DNA from: Opeltia flavorubescens
Lineage: Eukaryota > Ascomycota > Lecanoromycetes > Teloschistales > Teloschistaceae
NCBI GenBank assembly: GCA_000442125.1
Contig: KE546985.1
Coordinates: 434,001 to 498,000 of the forward strand
DNA: 64,000 nt
Direction of reading: 5' to 3'
In this document: piece by piece, positions 50,401-64,000 of the stretch
Layout: the number at the start of each line of letters is the position of its first letter
Position numbering within the stretch: the stretch's first letter is position 1
Translations under genes and position numbers: made by a program
Notes under the pieces: generated by a model
Seen by the model: only the letters and a program-made list of their open reading frames with translations
Database searches by the model: none
Told to the model about the DNA's origin: nothing

Positions 50401-53400
50401 GAAAATACTAATTATTATTTACGCCTATAAATAGTAGCGATATTATATTAAAAGGGCCCTTTATAAAATAAAAATTATTATTAATTATATAAATTTTTAT
50501 AACTTTTTTATAAAAAAGAAGCTTAGCTATAAAAACGCTAGATAATAAAAGCGGCTAGCTAAATTAGACTTAGACCTAAAGTATAGGCTAGGTAAATTAA
50601 ATTCTACCGATATAATATTATAAAAAAATAATTATAAAACGTTTAAAGTTTATACTATTTTTAATATTTTAAATTAAAAGTATATTTATTTAATCCTATA
50701 TTTTAAAAAGTTTTAAAAAAATTTTAAAAAAAATATAAAATTAATTATAAGTCTTTTAAAAATCTAGCGCTACTTATTTAAAATTTTTATAAAATAAAAT
50801 AAAAATAAATTTAAAAGTTTATAAAAAACTTTAAATAATATTAAAAAGTTATTAAAAAATAATAAAAAAAGCTATTTTAATAATAAAATATTATTAATTA
50901 ACTTTAAAAATATTTAAAAAAATTTTTAAAAATTATTTAAAAATATTAAAACTATTATTAGAAATATTTAAAGAGTAGTAGTAATATATTATATAATAAA
51001 AAAAATAAAGGCTAATATTCCTAATAAAAAAGGCGAGTTTTTAAAAAATACTTTTAAATACGGATTCCTAATAAAAGGTCGCGTATCTAATACCTATATA
51101 AAGGAGCGCGATAATATTATATTATCTATACTTTTTTATAATTAGGGGATACCTTTAATATTAATAAAAAAAAGAGATAAAAATACTTTAAAGAGCGATA
51201 TAAAAGCGTTAACTTTACTTTTTATAGTTAAAAGGAAGTCTTCTAAAGTAAAAAAAAAATAAATATTAGTAAAAACTCGTAGTTCTAGAGTATATAAAAA
51301 GCTAAAGGCTTTTTATAAATCCGATACTACTATATATAATAACGCTTAATCGATTTTTTTAAATAATCCTAATAGTTTTAAAGATCTATAGTCGAAATAA
51401 TAAATTATTAAAAAAACAGCTTTAAAAAATATATATAATATACCCCCGCTATTTTTTTATTATATTATAAAAGGGTTTTAAGAATTTAATAATATAATTA
51501 GAAAATTAGTATTTCTAAAAAAAAAATTATTTAATAATTCGTTAAATATTTATATAGCGCTAAAATAATTTAGCGAAAGCTATAAATAGTATTAGGATTA
51601 AAAATTACTCTATTATAATAAAAAATAGTATTTATTTTTTAATATAATTAAGTAAAAAGCCTTTAAATATAATTATAATAACTTTATAACGGGTTACTTC
51701 GGCTATAAAAAAACGTTAAAGCTTATTCGCCGAAAATACTTTTAGTTAGATATAATAAAAAATATTAAATACTATATATATATCTATAATATATATTACC
51801 GGGTAAAATTTATAAAGTATAAGCTATATAGCGAAATATAGCTGCTAGAAAAACTTTTAAAACTATTTAATAATTTAATTATAAATTTTATTATTAATTT
51901 ACCCCTATATAAACGCTTCCGCGTTATATATAATTCGATTTTTATAGTAGTTAACTACTATATAAAACTCGCTATATATATTTTATATTAAATAACTATA
52001 ATTATAGAAAAACTAGTAGATATTTTTATTAATAAAGTATATAGCCGTTATAATATATTTAAATCGCTAGTCTCTAATTAAAAAACTTTTTTTATTTTAT
52101 AATTTTAATTTATTCTTTATTATTATTTAAAAATTAAATACTATTTAAATACCGCTTTCTATTTAGAAACTAATAGGTAAACTAAATAATAAAATTAAAT
52201 TTTAAAGTAATTTCTAAAAAGCTTTATTAACTATAATTAAAATAATTAAAGTAAGTAATTACCTTTTATAGAATTTATATATAATAATAATAAGTATACT
52301 TTTACTAGTATAACGCCGTTTTTCGCCGCTATTAGTAAATATTTTAATTTAGAAAATAATATCTAAATTAATAATACCGAAGGTAATATATCTAGAGCGT
52401 ATTAATATACTAAAAGATATACGCGTATATATACTTAATTTAAAAGCTAATAGAAAATAATAATAAAAAAGTAATCTAAATATTATAATTAAAAGTATTC
52501 CATAAAATCTTTTATTACTAGCGATATAATATAATTAAATAAGTATAATATTAAAATAAAAAGGCTATTAAAAAAACTAGATTATAAATTTTATAAATTT
52601 TTTAAAGTAATAGAACTAGTAAATTTATAGTTATACTACCTAAAACTTCTAGTATTAATAGATTATATCTATTCTATTTTTTATATCTCTCTTCTCGAAT
52701 TATATATAATAGTAGAAGGAAAAAATAAAAAAAATTTATTACCTCTATTTATTAATAGTAAAGAGTAATATAAAATAAAAAAAGTATTTAATTTAAAATA
52801 ATATTATAGGAAATTATAATACTTAATAAAATAGTTTAATTATAGCCTTAAAAATAATAGCTAGCTTAATATTAAAAAAATATTAGGAGCTAGCGAGTAT
52901 ATAAAAGACTTTTATTATATATATTTTAAAAAACTACTAAATAATAATAAAAAAGGCTTTTTAAAAAAGAGATAAAAAAAAAGAATAAACTATAATTAAA
53001 TTATATATAAATATATAAGTAAAGTAATAAATAAAATAATAAATAATATTAAAAATACAAAATAGTAATAAAAATAAAACTCTATATAATTACTAAAGCT
53101 TACTAATAGAATATATACTAGAAGATATATATTATAAAGTATATTATTAAAAAAAATTAAAATTAAAGGGAAGCTTTATTAAAATATAAACTTTAAAATT
53201 ATAACTATTTAAAGGCGATATAAGCTTAAAAGTAGAATATAAAAATAAATATATAAGAATAAATACCGAAGATAAATATAAAGCGCTAGATAAATATAAA
53301 ACTATATAATAATACTATTCTCTTTTACCTCGCTCTTATTAATAGAAAAAAGATTATTTTTTCTAATTAAATTTAACTACTCCTCTTTAATAATTAAAGG

Positions 53401-54657
53401 ATTTAAACGGTTTTAATATAAAGTTAGTATATAAAATAATATAAAAGGGGTAAATATATAATAAAATATATTATATTAATATTTATATTAATTAACTTTT
53501 TTAAAGTATAAATAGTTTTAATAATATTAAAAATACCGATAATCTTTTTTTATTATATCTTAACTTTTTTTTAAGCCTCGATTTATTTATAATTAGAAAA
53601 AATAATAATATATAAACGATATATAATACGTCGCTTCTTATCTTTATTAATAATATTAGTAATAATAGTAGTAGAAATTATTTTATTAGCTACTAAAATA
53701 AATTTCTAAAAAATCTATATAGGTTAGAAAAACTACCGCGATATATAAATTTAATATATTAATTTATATTTTTTTTAAAGTCTAGAATAATACGTGTAAT
53801 ATTTAAAGCCGATACTAGGTTTTATATAATAAATAAAAGTATAGTAGGTAGTAAGATTATTTTTTAACTATTTTTTATTAAAGGTTATTAAATAGTAGTA
53901 TTAAATAAGCGATATATATTATAATACTAGCTTTAATATATTAATAATAATAATTTTTTTATAAAATTAAAGTACTTAGTAATATTAAAATATTAAGCGT
54001 TTATACGTTTTAAAGAATCTTCTTAGCTATAAAAGTTTTAGAAATTTTAGAACCTATAATAAAAGATATAAAAATTAGAGAAGGTTTATAAAAAAACAGA
54101 GCTAGTAAACGAAGGTAAAATATAATAAAAATAATAAAAATTTAAATTAAAGAATAANTTTATANTAAAAAAAAANNNTTTATTATATATTTATAAGTAA
54201 AAAATAGAATTATACTATTTAACGCGAGATTTATAATATTAATAATATAAATTAAATTATTTAAAGTTTAATAGCTCTAATTATTTATAATTATTATAAT
54301 ATAATATAACTATTAAATAGAGCTACTAAATAATATTAATTTTTATAGATATATCTTAGCGCGAGTATTTAATAAGTATTAAAGGGTATTAATAATATAT
54401 TATAGCGCGATAGCTAATATTAATATTAATATTAAATAATTTTTAATATATAAAATAAAACTATTTATATATTTTATATATAATAACGAGACGCTTTATA
54501 TATAAATATATATTAGTATCGCGTACCTTTAAATTATTAATTTAACTAATATATATTTAAATATACGCGCTTTATATAAAAGGCTTAGCTATTTATTATA
54601 TATATATCGCCTAATTATAGAATAGTAAGGATACTATTATAAAAGAAAGGATATTAT

Positions 54658-54911
54658 TATAATTAGTAATAGTCTAGTTTATTATAATATTATAAAACTA
54701 TTATATAGCTTCGGCTAAAACGTTATATTACTATATTATACTAGTAGAAAAAAGGGCCTATATAATTAGAGAAATTCCCTTTAATATTTATAGCTTTCTA
54801 GATATTAATATATATATATTCTTTATATATAGCTCCGTATATACGATAGTAGAATATTAGACTATTACCTATACTTTTATACAGTTTCCCTGCTATTATA
54901 TCCTTTTTACA
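54658..54911 (+). repeat. 3' LTR of the gypsy fossil
   Basis: 254 bp, ending TTTTTACA and followed by ATTAT (54912-54916). Its length equals that of the 5' LTR. Confidence 0.9.
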
Positions 54912-54916
54912 ATTAT

Positions 54917-57900
54917 TATTAATAAAAATAAAGATATATAAAAAAATTACGGTAAAAAACACGAGCGTATTAATAAAAAAAAATAATCCCGATACTAGTA
55001 GCTTTTATTTATATAATATTAATTATTTATTAAAATTATTAAATAAGAAATCTATATATTAGTTATTTAATAATTATAAAGATTTTAATTTAACCGAATA
55101 GTTTTTTATAGCTAAAACTAATAAAATATAAATTAATCTTTTTTTATAAAGCGAGAGTACTAATTTTTATTCTAAATATTATTTATATAAAACCGTTAAT
55201 AAATTCTTTTAATTAATTAATAATATTTTTTATAATATTCTAGATAATAACTTTATAAGAGCGGACTTTAAATTTATTAACGAAGTTAATAATATTTTAA
55301 ATCTTTATTATATTATATACTATCGCGATATTCTAAAATATATATAATTTTTTTTTAAATATCGACCGTTTAAATTAAACCTAATTTATATTCTAGTTTA
55401 TATATTTAATTATAAAGGTAAAAAAGTATATATAAAAATATTTATTAGGGATTAATAATAGATAACTTAAGATTAAATACTAGATAATAGTATTATTATA
55501 TCGTTAATTCTAGAATCTAACTAGATAGTTATAACGGAGTATTATAAACAATTATTACTTTAACCGATTTATTTTATAATTAGGAATCTAAATACTATAA
55601 TTTATTAATATTAAATATATTTTAATTTTATACTTATTAGGCTAGTATTAATAGTTAAAATAAAATCGAAAATAGAATTTTATAAAAATATTAAAGCGAA
55701 AATTTATTATACCGCTATATTAATTATATTATAATATAGGTTTCTATTATTATTAACGATTCCGCGATTATTAATATAAATCTATATAGTTATCTAACGT
55801 CTATTAAAGGAAGGAAATAAAATCCGATATATTAATAGGGTTATATATCTATATTTCCTTATTATTACCAGTATTATAGCCGACTATTTAAAATAGGTTT
55901 TAATTACTAGTATTAAAAGTAATTAATATTATTTAATCTATTTAGTTCCACCGGTTAAAAAAAAAATATAATAGAATAATAGCCGATATATATATATATA
56001 TAAACGTAGTAATATATTAAAAATAATAAATAAAGTTATATAGTAAAAATACTATTATAAATATATACTATATATATAACTATATATAGAATTATAACTT
56101 AGTTAATATATACTAGATATATATACTAGACCTATTATACTAGCTTTTAAAAGGCGTAATAATAATATTAATTAATTAGATCTAATTTATTTTAATTAAT
56201 ATTAACCTAATAATATAAAAAAAAAAGGAAAAATATAGAAAAAGTTTTTATTATATATAAATATTAATTTATAATTAAACGACTATTTTTAATAAATTCT
56301 TTTATTTACTAAATTAAAATTATTCCGCTATTTTAATATTATAGTTTAATAAATAGATATAAAGTAAAAAATAATAATAAAATAACTAGTATTAATAATA
56401 ACTCCTTTTTTATAATCGATTAAATTAGATATTATATATTATATTTATACTATTTTAAATTTTATTATATTAATATTATATACTTTTTATAATAAAATTA
56501 CCTTAAATTATTTATAATACGCGCTTTACCGAATCGATAAGTTAAAATAGATTTTTAAAAAATACCGGCTTATTATCGCGATAGGTATTTTAAAGGATAA
56601 TACTAATAAAAAATAATCTTACTATTTTAATATCCTAAAATTATATATTTTAAGCTACTATAAAGCTTTAATCTAATTATATAAAAATATCTAGAATTTT
56701 AATTTAGATTATAGCGAGAATATATATAAAATTTTATTTAAAAAGTTTTTTAATTAAATTAATAAAAATAAAAACTTTAAAATTTAAATTCTATTTTATA
56801 ACCTTCGCCGATAATAGATAAAAATATTTATAGACTTATTAGTATTTAAATAATTAAAAAAAAAAATTATAATAAAAGTAATATTATAGCTATATATTAT
56901 ATAATTAATAAAAATTAAACTTTTTTTTTTATAATATTTTAGTAAAATCGATTATAAATATATAATACGGGCCGGTTTTTAAATAATAAAGTAGTAAATA
57001 ACTAGATATATAATAGTATCAAAAGTCTTTTAATATATTAAATTTATTAATATACTAACCGCTTTTATATAATAGAATTAAAAAAGAAATAATAGGATTA
57101 AAATATACTTTTACTATTAGAATCGGCGGGAATTTAATTTAAATTAAATAAAAAACTATTATATAAATATATACTAATCTATTATCTACTAAATATTTAA
57201 TAAAAAAAATAATTATAATACCGAGCGTTTAATAAAATAAGTTATTAGATATATATCTTTCTAATAAAAGAAAATTAAGTTATATAGAAATTTTATCTAA
57301 CTTTAACTCGATTTAATTAAAGTTATTTTTTAAATTTATTTTAAAAAATAAAATAAAAAATTATTAAAAGAAATTAAATAATTAGAATTTATTATTATCG
57401 TCGTTAATTATAATAATTTTAATAATAAAAACCGGCTGTTAAAATATATAGAAGCTTTAATATAAAGGTTATAATAATAAAATTAATAAAAAATTTATTT
57501 TATATATAAAATATTCGAGGTTAAAAGGATACCCGAATTTTAATTTTAAAATACGCGAAACCTAAAACTAAACCAATTCTATAAAATCTAGTAGGTAATT
57601 TATAACGCTTATATTATTTCTACTAATAAAAAAAAGTTATATTTTTATATTAATAATTTCATCGATTAGAATTAATATAATATAATATACAATAAAAAAT
57701 TCCTTTTTAATAGATTATAGATCGCGAACGTATATTAATAATTATATTAAAATAAATAATAAATTTAATATAATTTAAATACTAGCTAGTAGTTTTAAAG
57801 ACCGTTTATAAATAACTTTTTTTTAAATATTATATATAAATTATTAAATTAGGTTAAATTAAGCTTTAATAGAATAAAATATACTATATTTTTTTTATTA

Positions 57901-58100
57901 TAATAAACTTATTTTAATTAATATTTTAGCGCGATTAAATACGCTAAATTAGTTTTATTATAATAATAATTAAATTATCCTAAATTATTTCCTTATATTT
58001 AAACCCGATATTTTTTTTTTTTTTTTTTACCTATTTAACGCTTATAAATATATTTTTATTAGTTTTAATACGGTTTAAATTAAAGAATATAGCTATATAT
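54917..58100 (+). mobile_element. Plavaka-type DNA transposon (CACTA-like), RIP-degraded
   Basis: Plus-strand translation shows the typical succession of Plavaka transposases. A block like ILGSNQIVITEYY comes first (about 55,500-55,555), followed by IYFIIGNLN. An IIADY motif with a VLITSIKS follow-up lies at about 55,868-55,920. A block KLDIIYYIYTILNFIILISY with LQYALYRIDKLK comes next (about 56,420-56,550), and then a YSENIYKILFKKFFN-like region (about 56,710-56,760). These are interrupted by many stops and no frame survives. The gypsy element ends just before it, so the gypsy may have inserted into this transposon's 5' part. No terminal inverted repeats were found and the right border is uncertain. 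Confidence 0.6.
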
Positions 58101-61100
58101 TATACTAGAATAGGAGGTATTAAATATATTTAGTATTTATTTATTAATTTCAACTACTTTTTTTCTATATTTATATATTCTATTTATTTTTAAATTAAAA
58201 GAATTTCTTATACGTGAATTTAAATATATATAGATTTAATAATTAAATAATAAGGTAAAAATATAATTATAATAATAAAAAAGACGAAAATAATATTATA
58301 TCTAGTATAAAACGTTTATAGAAATAATATATTATAGAATTTTTATAAAACTAGTTTAATAATCTAGTCCCTTTTCTTTTATTATATTAATAAGTATATA
58401 GTTATATATAGAGTTCGAATTAACTAATAAAATATTAAAAAGGATTTTAATTAATTTTAACTAATTTTTTATAAAGAGCGAAAGAATAATTTATATATTA
58501 ATAATATATTATTTTATTCTAACTTTAAACTATAATTCGATAATAAATATTTACAAGGTATTTTTTCTACTAGTAGTTAGCCGTTATTTAGTAATTATAT
58601 TTTATTAGTATCTATTTATAATTACTGTAAAAATAATCAATAGTTTTTTTAAATAAGAACTATTAGATAAAAAGTTGTATATTATTAAAATACTGGTTAT
58701 AAAATAATTATTCGAATTATTATCCCGATTTTAATATCGGTTTTAATAATAAAGAATTTTATTATACTCGGCTATAGCCTATAAATAGATTTAAATATAA
58801 AAATAGCCTTTAATAATATTATAAAATATATATAAACTAATTATTTTACTAGATTAGATACTATATCGGATTAGTAAAATAAAAATATTAATTAAAAATT
58901 TTATTAAACCGAGGCTTAAAAAATATATTTTTATTTATATTAAATATAATTTTTATAATATAACTAATAGTTATATAAATATTCGATATTATTAAAACTA
59001 TATAGATTCGAATAATAAAAGTAATATAAAAAATTATAAAGGTCTACTATATATTTAAAGAAGAGAATATTATAAAAATAATTTTATAGCTACTAGATTA
59101 AAAACTATAGATAAAAGGGAAAAAACCGCCGGTAAAAGTAAATTTAATAATATATAACTAGATTATAATAGTTCTATTTAATATTATATAAAGAATATTA
59201 TAAAAAAATAAATAACTAAATAATATTATTATTAAAATATATATCGCAACTTTTTTCTTTAATAATAGCTGCGGCCTTAAATTCCGCGCGGACCTATAGT
59301 ATATATTTAACCCTATTTAATCTAAAATAATATAGCTTATTTATATAATAATATATATAGCGATTAAAGATTATAAAATAGGTAAAAGGAAAGTTAATCT
59401 TTTTTAAAGAATTTAGATTAATAATATACTATTAAATTAAACCTTCGATTATTAGAATTTTATAGGCTAATTTAATTATTAAACTATTTATAATAATATA
59501 GCTAAAGGGTAGGATAAAATATTAGATATTACTTATTAATATATTATAAAATCTTTTAACGACTATATTAAAACGGAAAGTTATATAATATTCGAAACCT
59601 ATAATATCGACTTTAAAGTTATAATAGACTTATTAAATAATAAAAATAAAAAAGACCGGAACTATTAGAATCGAGGATATAAAAAAGTTAATTTTTAGTT
59701 TTAATATTTAATAAAAGCTAATATTTAAATAAATAAACGGAATAACCGATAATAAATTTAATTAAGGACTTATAAATATATATTATAATAATTTATAATA
59801 TATAATAAAAGGTATAAAGAAAAATAAAAAGCTAATTAATAGTAATAGTAAAGATAATTATTAATTATCTATTATTATACGGCCTTTATTAAATAAAACC
59901 GACTATCGTTAATTTTAGTATAAAAAGAGAATATTAATTAGAAAAAAACCGGTAAAAATACCTTAATTAAATCGGATATTCTAGATATATATAATAAAAT
60001 TAATTTATTTAATTATAGTTATTTATTATTAATATATTTGAAATAAATTATTACAAATATTATCTAATTATAAAATAGCTTTAAGCTAAAGGAATAGCTG
60101 GATAGTTACTATACCGCTAGGTTTCCTAATAGAAAAAAAAAGAAGTTAAAGTTATTATAGGCCTATATAACCTTTAAAAAGAGTATAAAATTAAAAAATA
60201 ACTAGATAGTATAATATCGATATACGAAAAGTTATATTTAGTTTAATAATAAAGAGGGCTATATAAAATTTTTAAAAGAAATTTAAATTTATTAAATAAT
60301 AGATATTATATTAAATAGTATAAAAAATTTTTAATTCTTTTTATTAGGTTAAATTTAAAAATTAGTTTAGAGTATACTACTAAAATTTAAATACTAAAAT
60401 AATATAAAGTATATAGATTAATAGATAGAAAAATAAATAATAATAATTATAAATTAAAATAAGTTATTATTTATTATTAAATTAGATAAGGGGTTAAAAA
60501 TAGATAAAATATTTAAATTAATAAATATACTTAATTTAACTTCGTTTTTAAAGCTATATACTACCTTTAATAAAAAAATATTATTATTAGTATAGTCTTT
60601 ATTTACTACTTATATTTAGTTATTATATATTAAATAATTATCGATCGCTAATATAATAATATTATTAATAAATTTAAAGCGAAATAAAATTATTAAATAT
60701 TTTTTACGCTTTAAATATTTATAAATTGGTTAAATATTTATAAATATAAATATTATTTATAAGCGCTAAAATAGTTTAAAAGTTGAAATATAGTTTTATA
60801 CTAGTTTATAAGCTTTAATCAGCTAGTTTAATTTAAAGCTGGATTAACTCTTTTATTAATATAATAAATTTAATAATATAATAACCGAGGTTAGTAGTAT
60901 TAATACTAATATTAAAATAAAAAAAAAAAAATTTAAAAATATAAATTGTTTAATCCCTTCTACTCTAATTAAATAATAATAGGGGTCTAGTTATATAATA
61001 TTTTATATTATAAAAGCTAGAGTTTAAATTTATAAAAAAAAAACTAATTATTAATTAAAAATTTAAATATTATATATTATTTAAATATAAATAAAAAAAT

Positions 61101-61319
61101 AATAAAGAATTAAATAAAATATATTAGTAAAAGTAAAAAATAAATAATAAATTACTACTATAAATAATAATAAATAAATAATAGCGAATAAAATAATAAA
61201 AAAGGTTTAAATTATCGCGGAATAAAATATAAAATTTATTACTTTTTAAAATTAAAAAATCGCTATTTATTATAAAAAAAAAAAAAAAAAATACTATTAT
61301 AAGTAAAAAAAAAAGAATA
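58101..61319. other. AT-rich degraded repeat DNA, possibly the Plavaka 3' part
   Basis: RIP-type sequence without open frames. A slightly GC-richer stretch lies near 59,265-59,310. No family can be assigned. Confidence 0.4.
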
Positions 61320-61395
61320 TTACTGTAAGGTCGCTAGGTAAGCAGCCTGCGAATCTCGGGTTAATAGAGCTGCGTAGTAGAATATAGAAAACGTT
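61320..61395. other. Short GC-richer patch
   Basis: About 75 bp with normal composition and intact TG/CA (for example AAGCAGCCTGCGAATCTCGG) stands in AT-rich DNA directly after long A-runs. It may be a short insertion or an element end that escaped RIP. Confidence 0.4.
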
Positions 61396-64000
61396 TATCT
61401 AAATAATAATAGAACTAATTATTAAAAAATTAGTAGTTTAAAACTCGTAGGGTTTTTATTAAATATAGGCGCTATTTATATTAGATATAGTTTTACCTCC
61501 TACGAACTTTATACCCGCTAGACCTCCGGTTTTATAATTATATCCTTTTTAATTAAATTTAGTCTTTTAAGTCCTATTAATAGATAATAAAAATATATAA
61601 TATATTTCTACCTTCTACTAGCCGGTATACGGCTATATTAGGATTTATAAAATTTAATTTTATAAATTATAGATAAACGGACTCTATATATAATTATAAA
61701 ATCTAAATACTTTATAGTTTAGTTAAAAGCGTAATCGTTTTTTTAATTTATTTAACTAATTTAAATAAATTAAATTAATTATTTTAATTTTATTTAAATA
61801 TTTATAAATTATAGGCTTCTCGCTTATAATATCTATTTAGCGTTATTCTATAAAGTCTAAAATATTAAATTTATAAATAAATATATTAAAATTTTATCTT
61901 TTTATTTATTATAAAATAATTTAAAATAATATAAAACTCTTTTAAAATTCCTTTAAAAATAGAATTTATAAATTTTAACCCTCGACTATATTAGGTTATT
62001 TTTAGATATTAAATTTATAAATAAATAATACTTTTATTATATAATTTTCTTTTTTAGAATATTATTTTATTTATTATATAGCGATAAAATATTTTAAACT
62101 TACTTTAATAGTATTAAACTATTTTTTATTATATAGAATTGTTTAAAGCTCGATTTTCGGCTTTAGTTTATTTTTAAAAAATATATAGTAGTAGATATAA
62201 AATAGGCTAGAATTCCTTTTAAAATTATATTCTTTAACGAACTATAAATATAATAAAAAGGTAAATAATTATTTTTCTACTTAGCTATTATTTACCAAGT
62301 TCTTTTTTACTTTTATAATATTTTTTTAGCGAATATTCTTTAAAATATTTAAATAATTATACTTTTTTTTAGATTTTTATTTCTTATTAAATTATAAACT
62401 TTTTATAGTTTTTTCTTTTATTTTATATTTAAAATTATAGTCTATTATATAAATATAATCTTTAGCTACTATTATAATTTACTTATTAAGTTATAGTATT
62501 AAAACTATAAATTCCTTTTATTTCCCTAAAATTTTCGCTTAATTTTATAAATTCTAGTTAATCTAGTAAGTAAATAAATTTAAAACTAATTTTTTCTAAT
62601 TTTTTATATAACTTTTATTATAGTTCTTTTATTTAAAAAAAATTATAAAAAGAAGCTGTAGTTTAAAAATATATAGAAAATAGATTTTTTAAGTATTTAA
62701 ATTATAATCCCACGATTTATAATTTTAATAGTACTTTTAAATAATTATTTAAATTTTTAAAATTTTTTAGTTAAATACTAATATAATATTTTATAGCTAG
62801 TAAAAGTTTAATTTAATATATATAATATATTAAACGCTTTATAATAAATTTTATATATATCTATTATACGTTTATAAAAAAAACTACTAAATATAATTAC
62901 TATTCTTTTATTAACTACTAATATAAATAGAATATCTACCTTTTAAAAAAGAAATATATATTTAGAAATTTTTATTAATACTTTTATTTAAAAGTAAATT
63001 TCGGAATTACCTTCGCTTTCTAATAATAATATTTTCGGGAATTTAAAATAAAGCTTTTTATAGAACGCGGGCCCGTTAATACTACTACTTTAATAATAAT
63101 AGATATAGCCGAACTTTTTACCCCTATAATAGAAAAAATTTTTATTTTACTATAAAATATAGTAAATAATATTTAATAAATCGTTAAAAAAATATATATT
63201 AATAATTATTCTTTTAATTATTTATTTAAAAATTTTTACTAATAATTTACTTTTAAATATAATAATTAATAGTCTCGTTTAAAAATATAAGTATATTATA
63301 AACTAGTTTATAAAAATAATAATTATTTAAACTAGTATAATAATATAAATTTTTTAATTTATATATTAATTTTTAGTAATAATTTTTTAAGTAATTATTA
63401 GATTTTATATAATTTACCTTTTTTCCTTTTACTTTTAAGTATATTTTTTATTCTAGCCTTTATTTTTTTTAATATACTTACCTTTAGCTTTATTTATTTA
63501 AAATCTTTAATAGATTCCTTTATATTATTTAGATTACTAATTAGTTTCTAAAAATTTTTAAAAGATATAATATTAATTTAATAAATTAAATATTAGAGTC
63601 TTTAACTATACGCTTATCGAGTATTTATTCTACCTTCTATTTTTTTTTACCTTTTATTAGAATAGGCTAAAGTTTAGAGTTTTTATTATAAAAATATTAT
63701 AATTCGAATAAACTAATATAAAATATAGAATAGATCCTTCTATATTATTTAAATAATTTAAAAAAATAAGTTTATTTATTAACTTTTTTTAGAACTTTAA
63801 AAGGCTTTAATTATCTATAATTTAACTTTTTTTTAAATTTTAAAATACGGATATTAATATTTTATAATAATACTTTATTATTTTTTTAAAAGTTCGTAGT
63901 TTTATAATAAATATTATAATATTTTATTTATTATTCGGAAACTTTTTTATAAAATTTAATTAAATATTCCTTTAAATTCTTTAATTAATTTACTCTTTTA
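61396..64000. other. AT-rich degraded DNA to the window end, unidentified
   Basis: RIP-type composition, with some better-preserved spots (61,430-61,640 and 63,000-63,130). Fragments could be read as polyprotein-like on either strand, but I could not assign a family. Confidence 0.4.

Larger units (their letters stand above)
47233..54911 (+). mobile_element. Ty3/gypsy chromovirus LTR retrotransposon fossil, structurally complete
   Basis: Two LTRs of equal length (254 bp) bound a 7,679-bp element, with ATTAT directly before and after it as a target-site duplication. Plus-strand translation shows the gypsy order: gag region (about 47,550-48,700), protease region (about 48,900-49,100), reverse transcriptase (about 49,410-49,900), RNase H (about 50,220-50,520), integrase (about 51,700-52,500), and a C-terminal part resembling a chromodomain (about 52,760-52,940), followed by a long 3' region. 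The coding part is broken in very many places, mainly through RIP, so it is a fossil although its outline looks whole. Both LTRs remain closely similar and the duplication is exact. That suggests an insertion younger than the surrounding copia fossil, though RIP distorts any age estimate. A few ambiguous bases lie at 50218 and 54158-54178. Confidence 0.88.

Noticed and set aside
33380-64000. Starship-type giant element
   Set aside because: No tyrosine-recombinase captain gene or its remains could be recognised on either strand. The contents are explained by ordinary repeats.

Overview
The window looks like nuclear DNA of a filamentous ascomycete (Pezizomycotina; a Dothideomycete-like genome is a guess). 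It has a two-compartment structure. About 50 kb is extremely AT-rich, in two blocks (1 to about 19,900 and about 33,380 to 64,000). CpA/TpG is almost absent there while CpG survives. That is the signature of repeat-induced point mutation (RIP), not of CpG deamination. Between the blocks lies a 13.5-kb island of ordinary composition (about 19,905-33,380) that holds all plausible host genes. A few ambiguous bases (180, 16321, 50218, 54158-54178) mark assembly uncertainty.

Left AT block. A Ty1/copia fossil runs from 2774 to 14937, with about 200-bp LTRs and 5-bp flanking repeats. It has been split by later insertions: a segment between its integrase and reverse transcriptase regions that carries a GC-rich patch and an 18-bp minisatellite, and a tandem array of an exactly 1854-bp unit (about 10,170-14,048). 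From 15900 follows a truncated Ty3/gypsy copy. Its LTR carries a 542-bp terminal-inverted-repeat element, and two related LTRs elsewhere in the window show the unoccupied site.

Island. On the plus strand is an HNH-nuclease gene with a clean 61-bp intron. On the minus strand are a decayed second HNH-type gene, a small orphan exon-like frame, a decaying region built of repeated modules that encode a recurring D-K-E-N motif, a RING-like gene with an incomplete zinc-ligand set, and a three-exon gene for a 764-residue acidic, coiled-coil-rich protein of unknown function. The right edge carries a perfect 74-bp palindrome. I see no metabolic pathway or operon. The genes look like fast-evolving accessory genes in a repeat-surrounded island, some of them eroded by RIP-like changes.

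Right AT block. It holds a roughly 400-bp tandem repeat, a tRNA-like 3' half followed by a hairpin and a T-run, two direct copies of an unidentified 4.4-4.6 kb repeat, a structurally complete Ty3/gypsy chromovirus fossil (47233-54911, two 254-bp LTRs, ATTAT on both sides), and next to it a RIP-degraded Plavaka-type DNA transposon. The last 6 kb is degraded repeat DNA that I could not identify.
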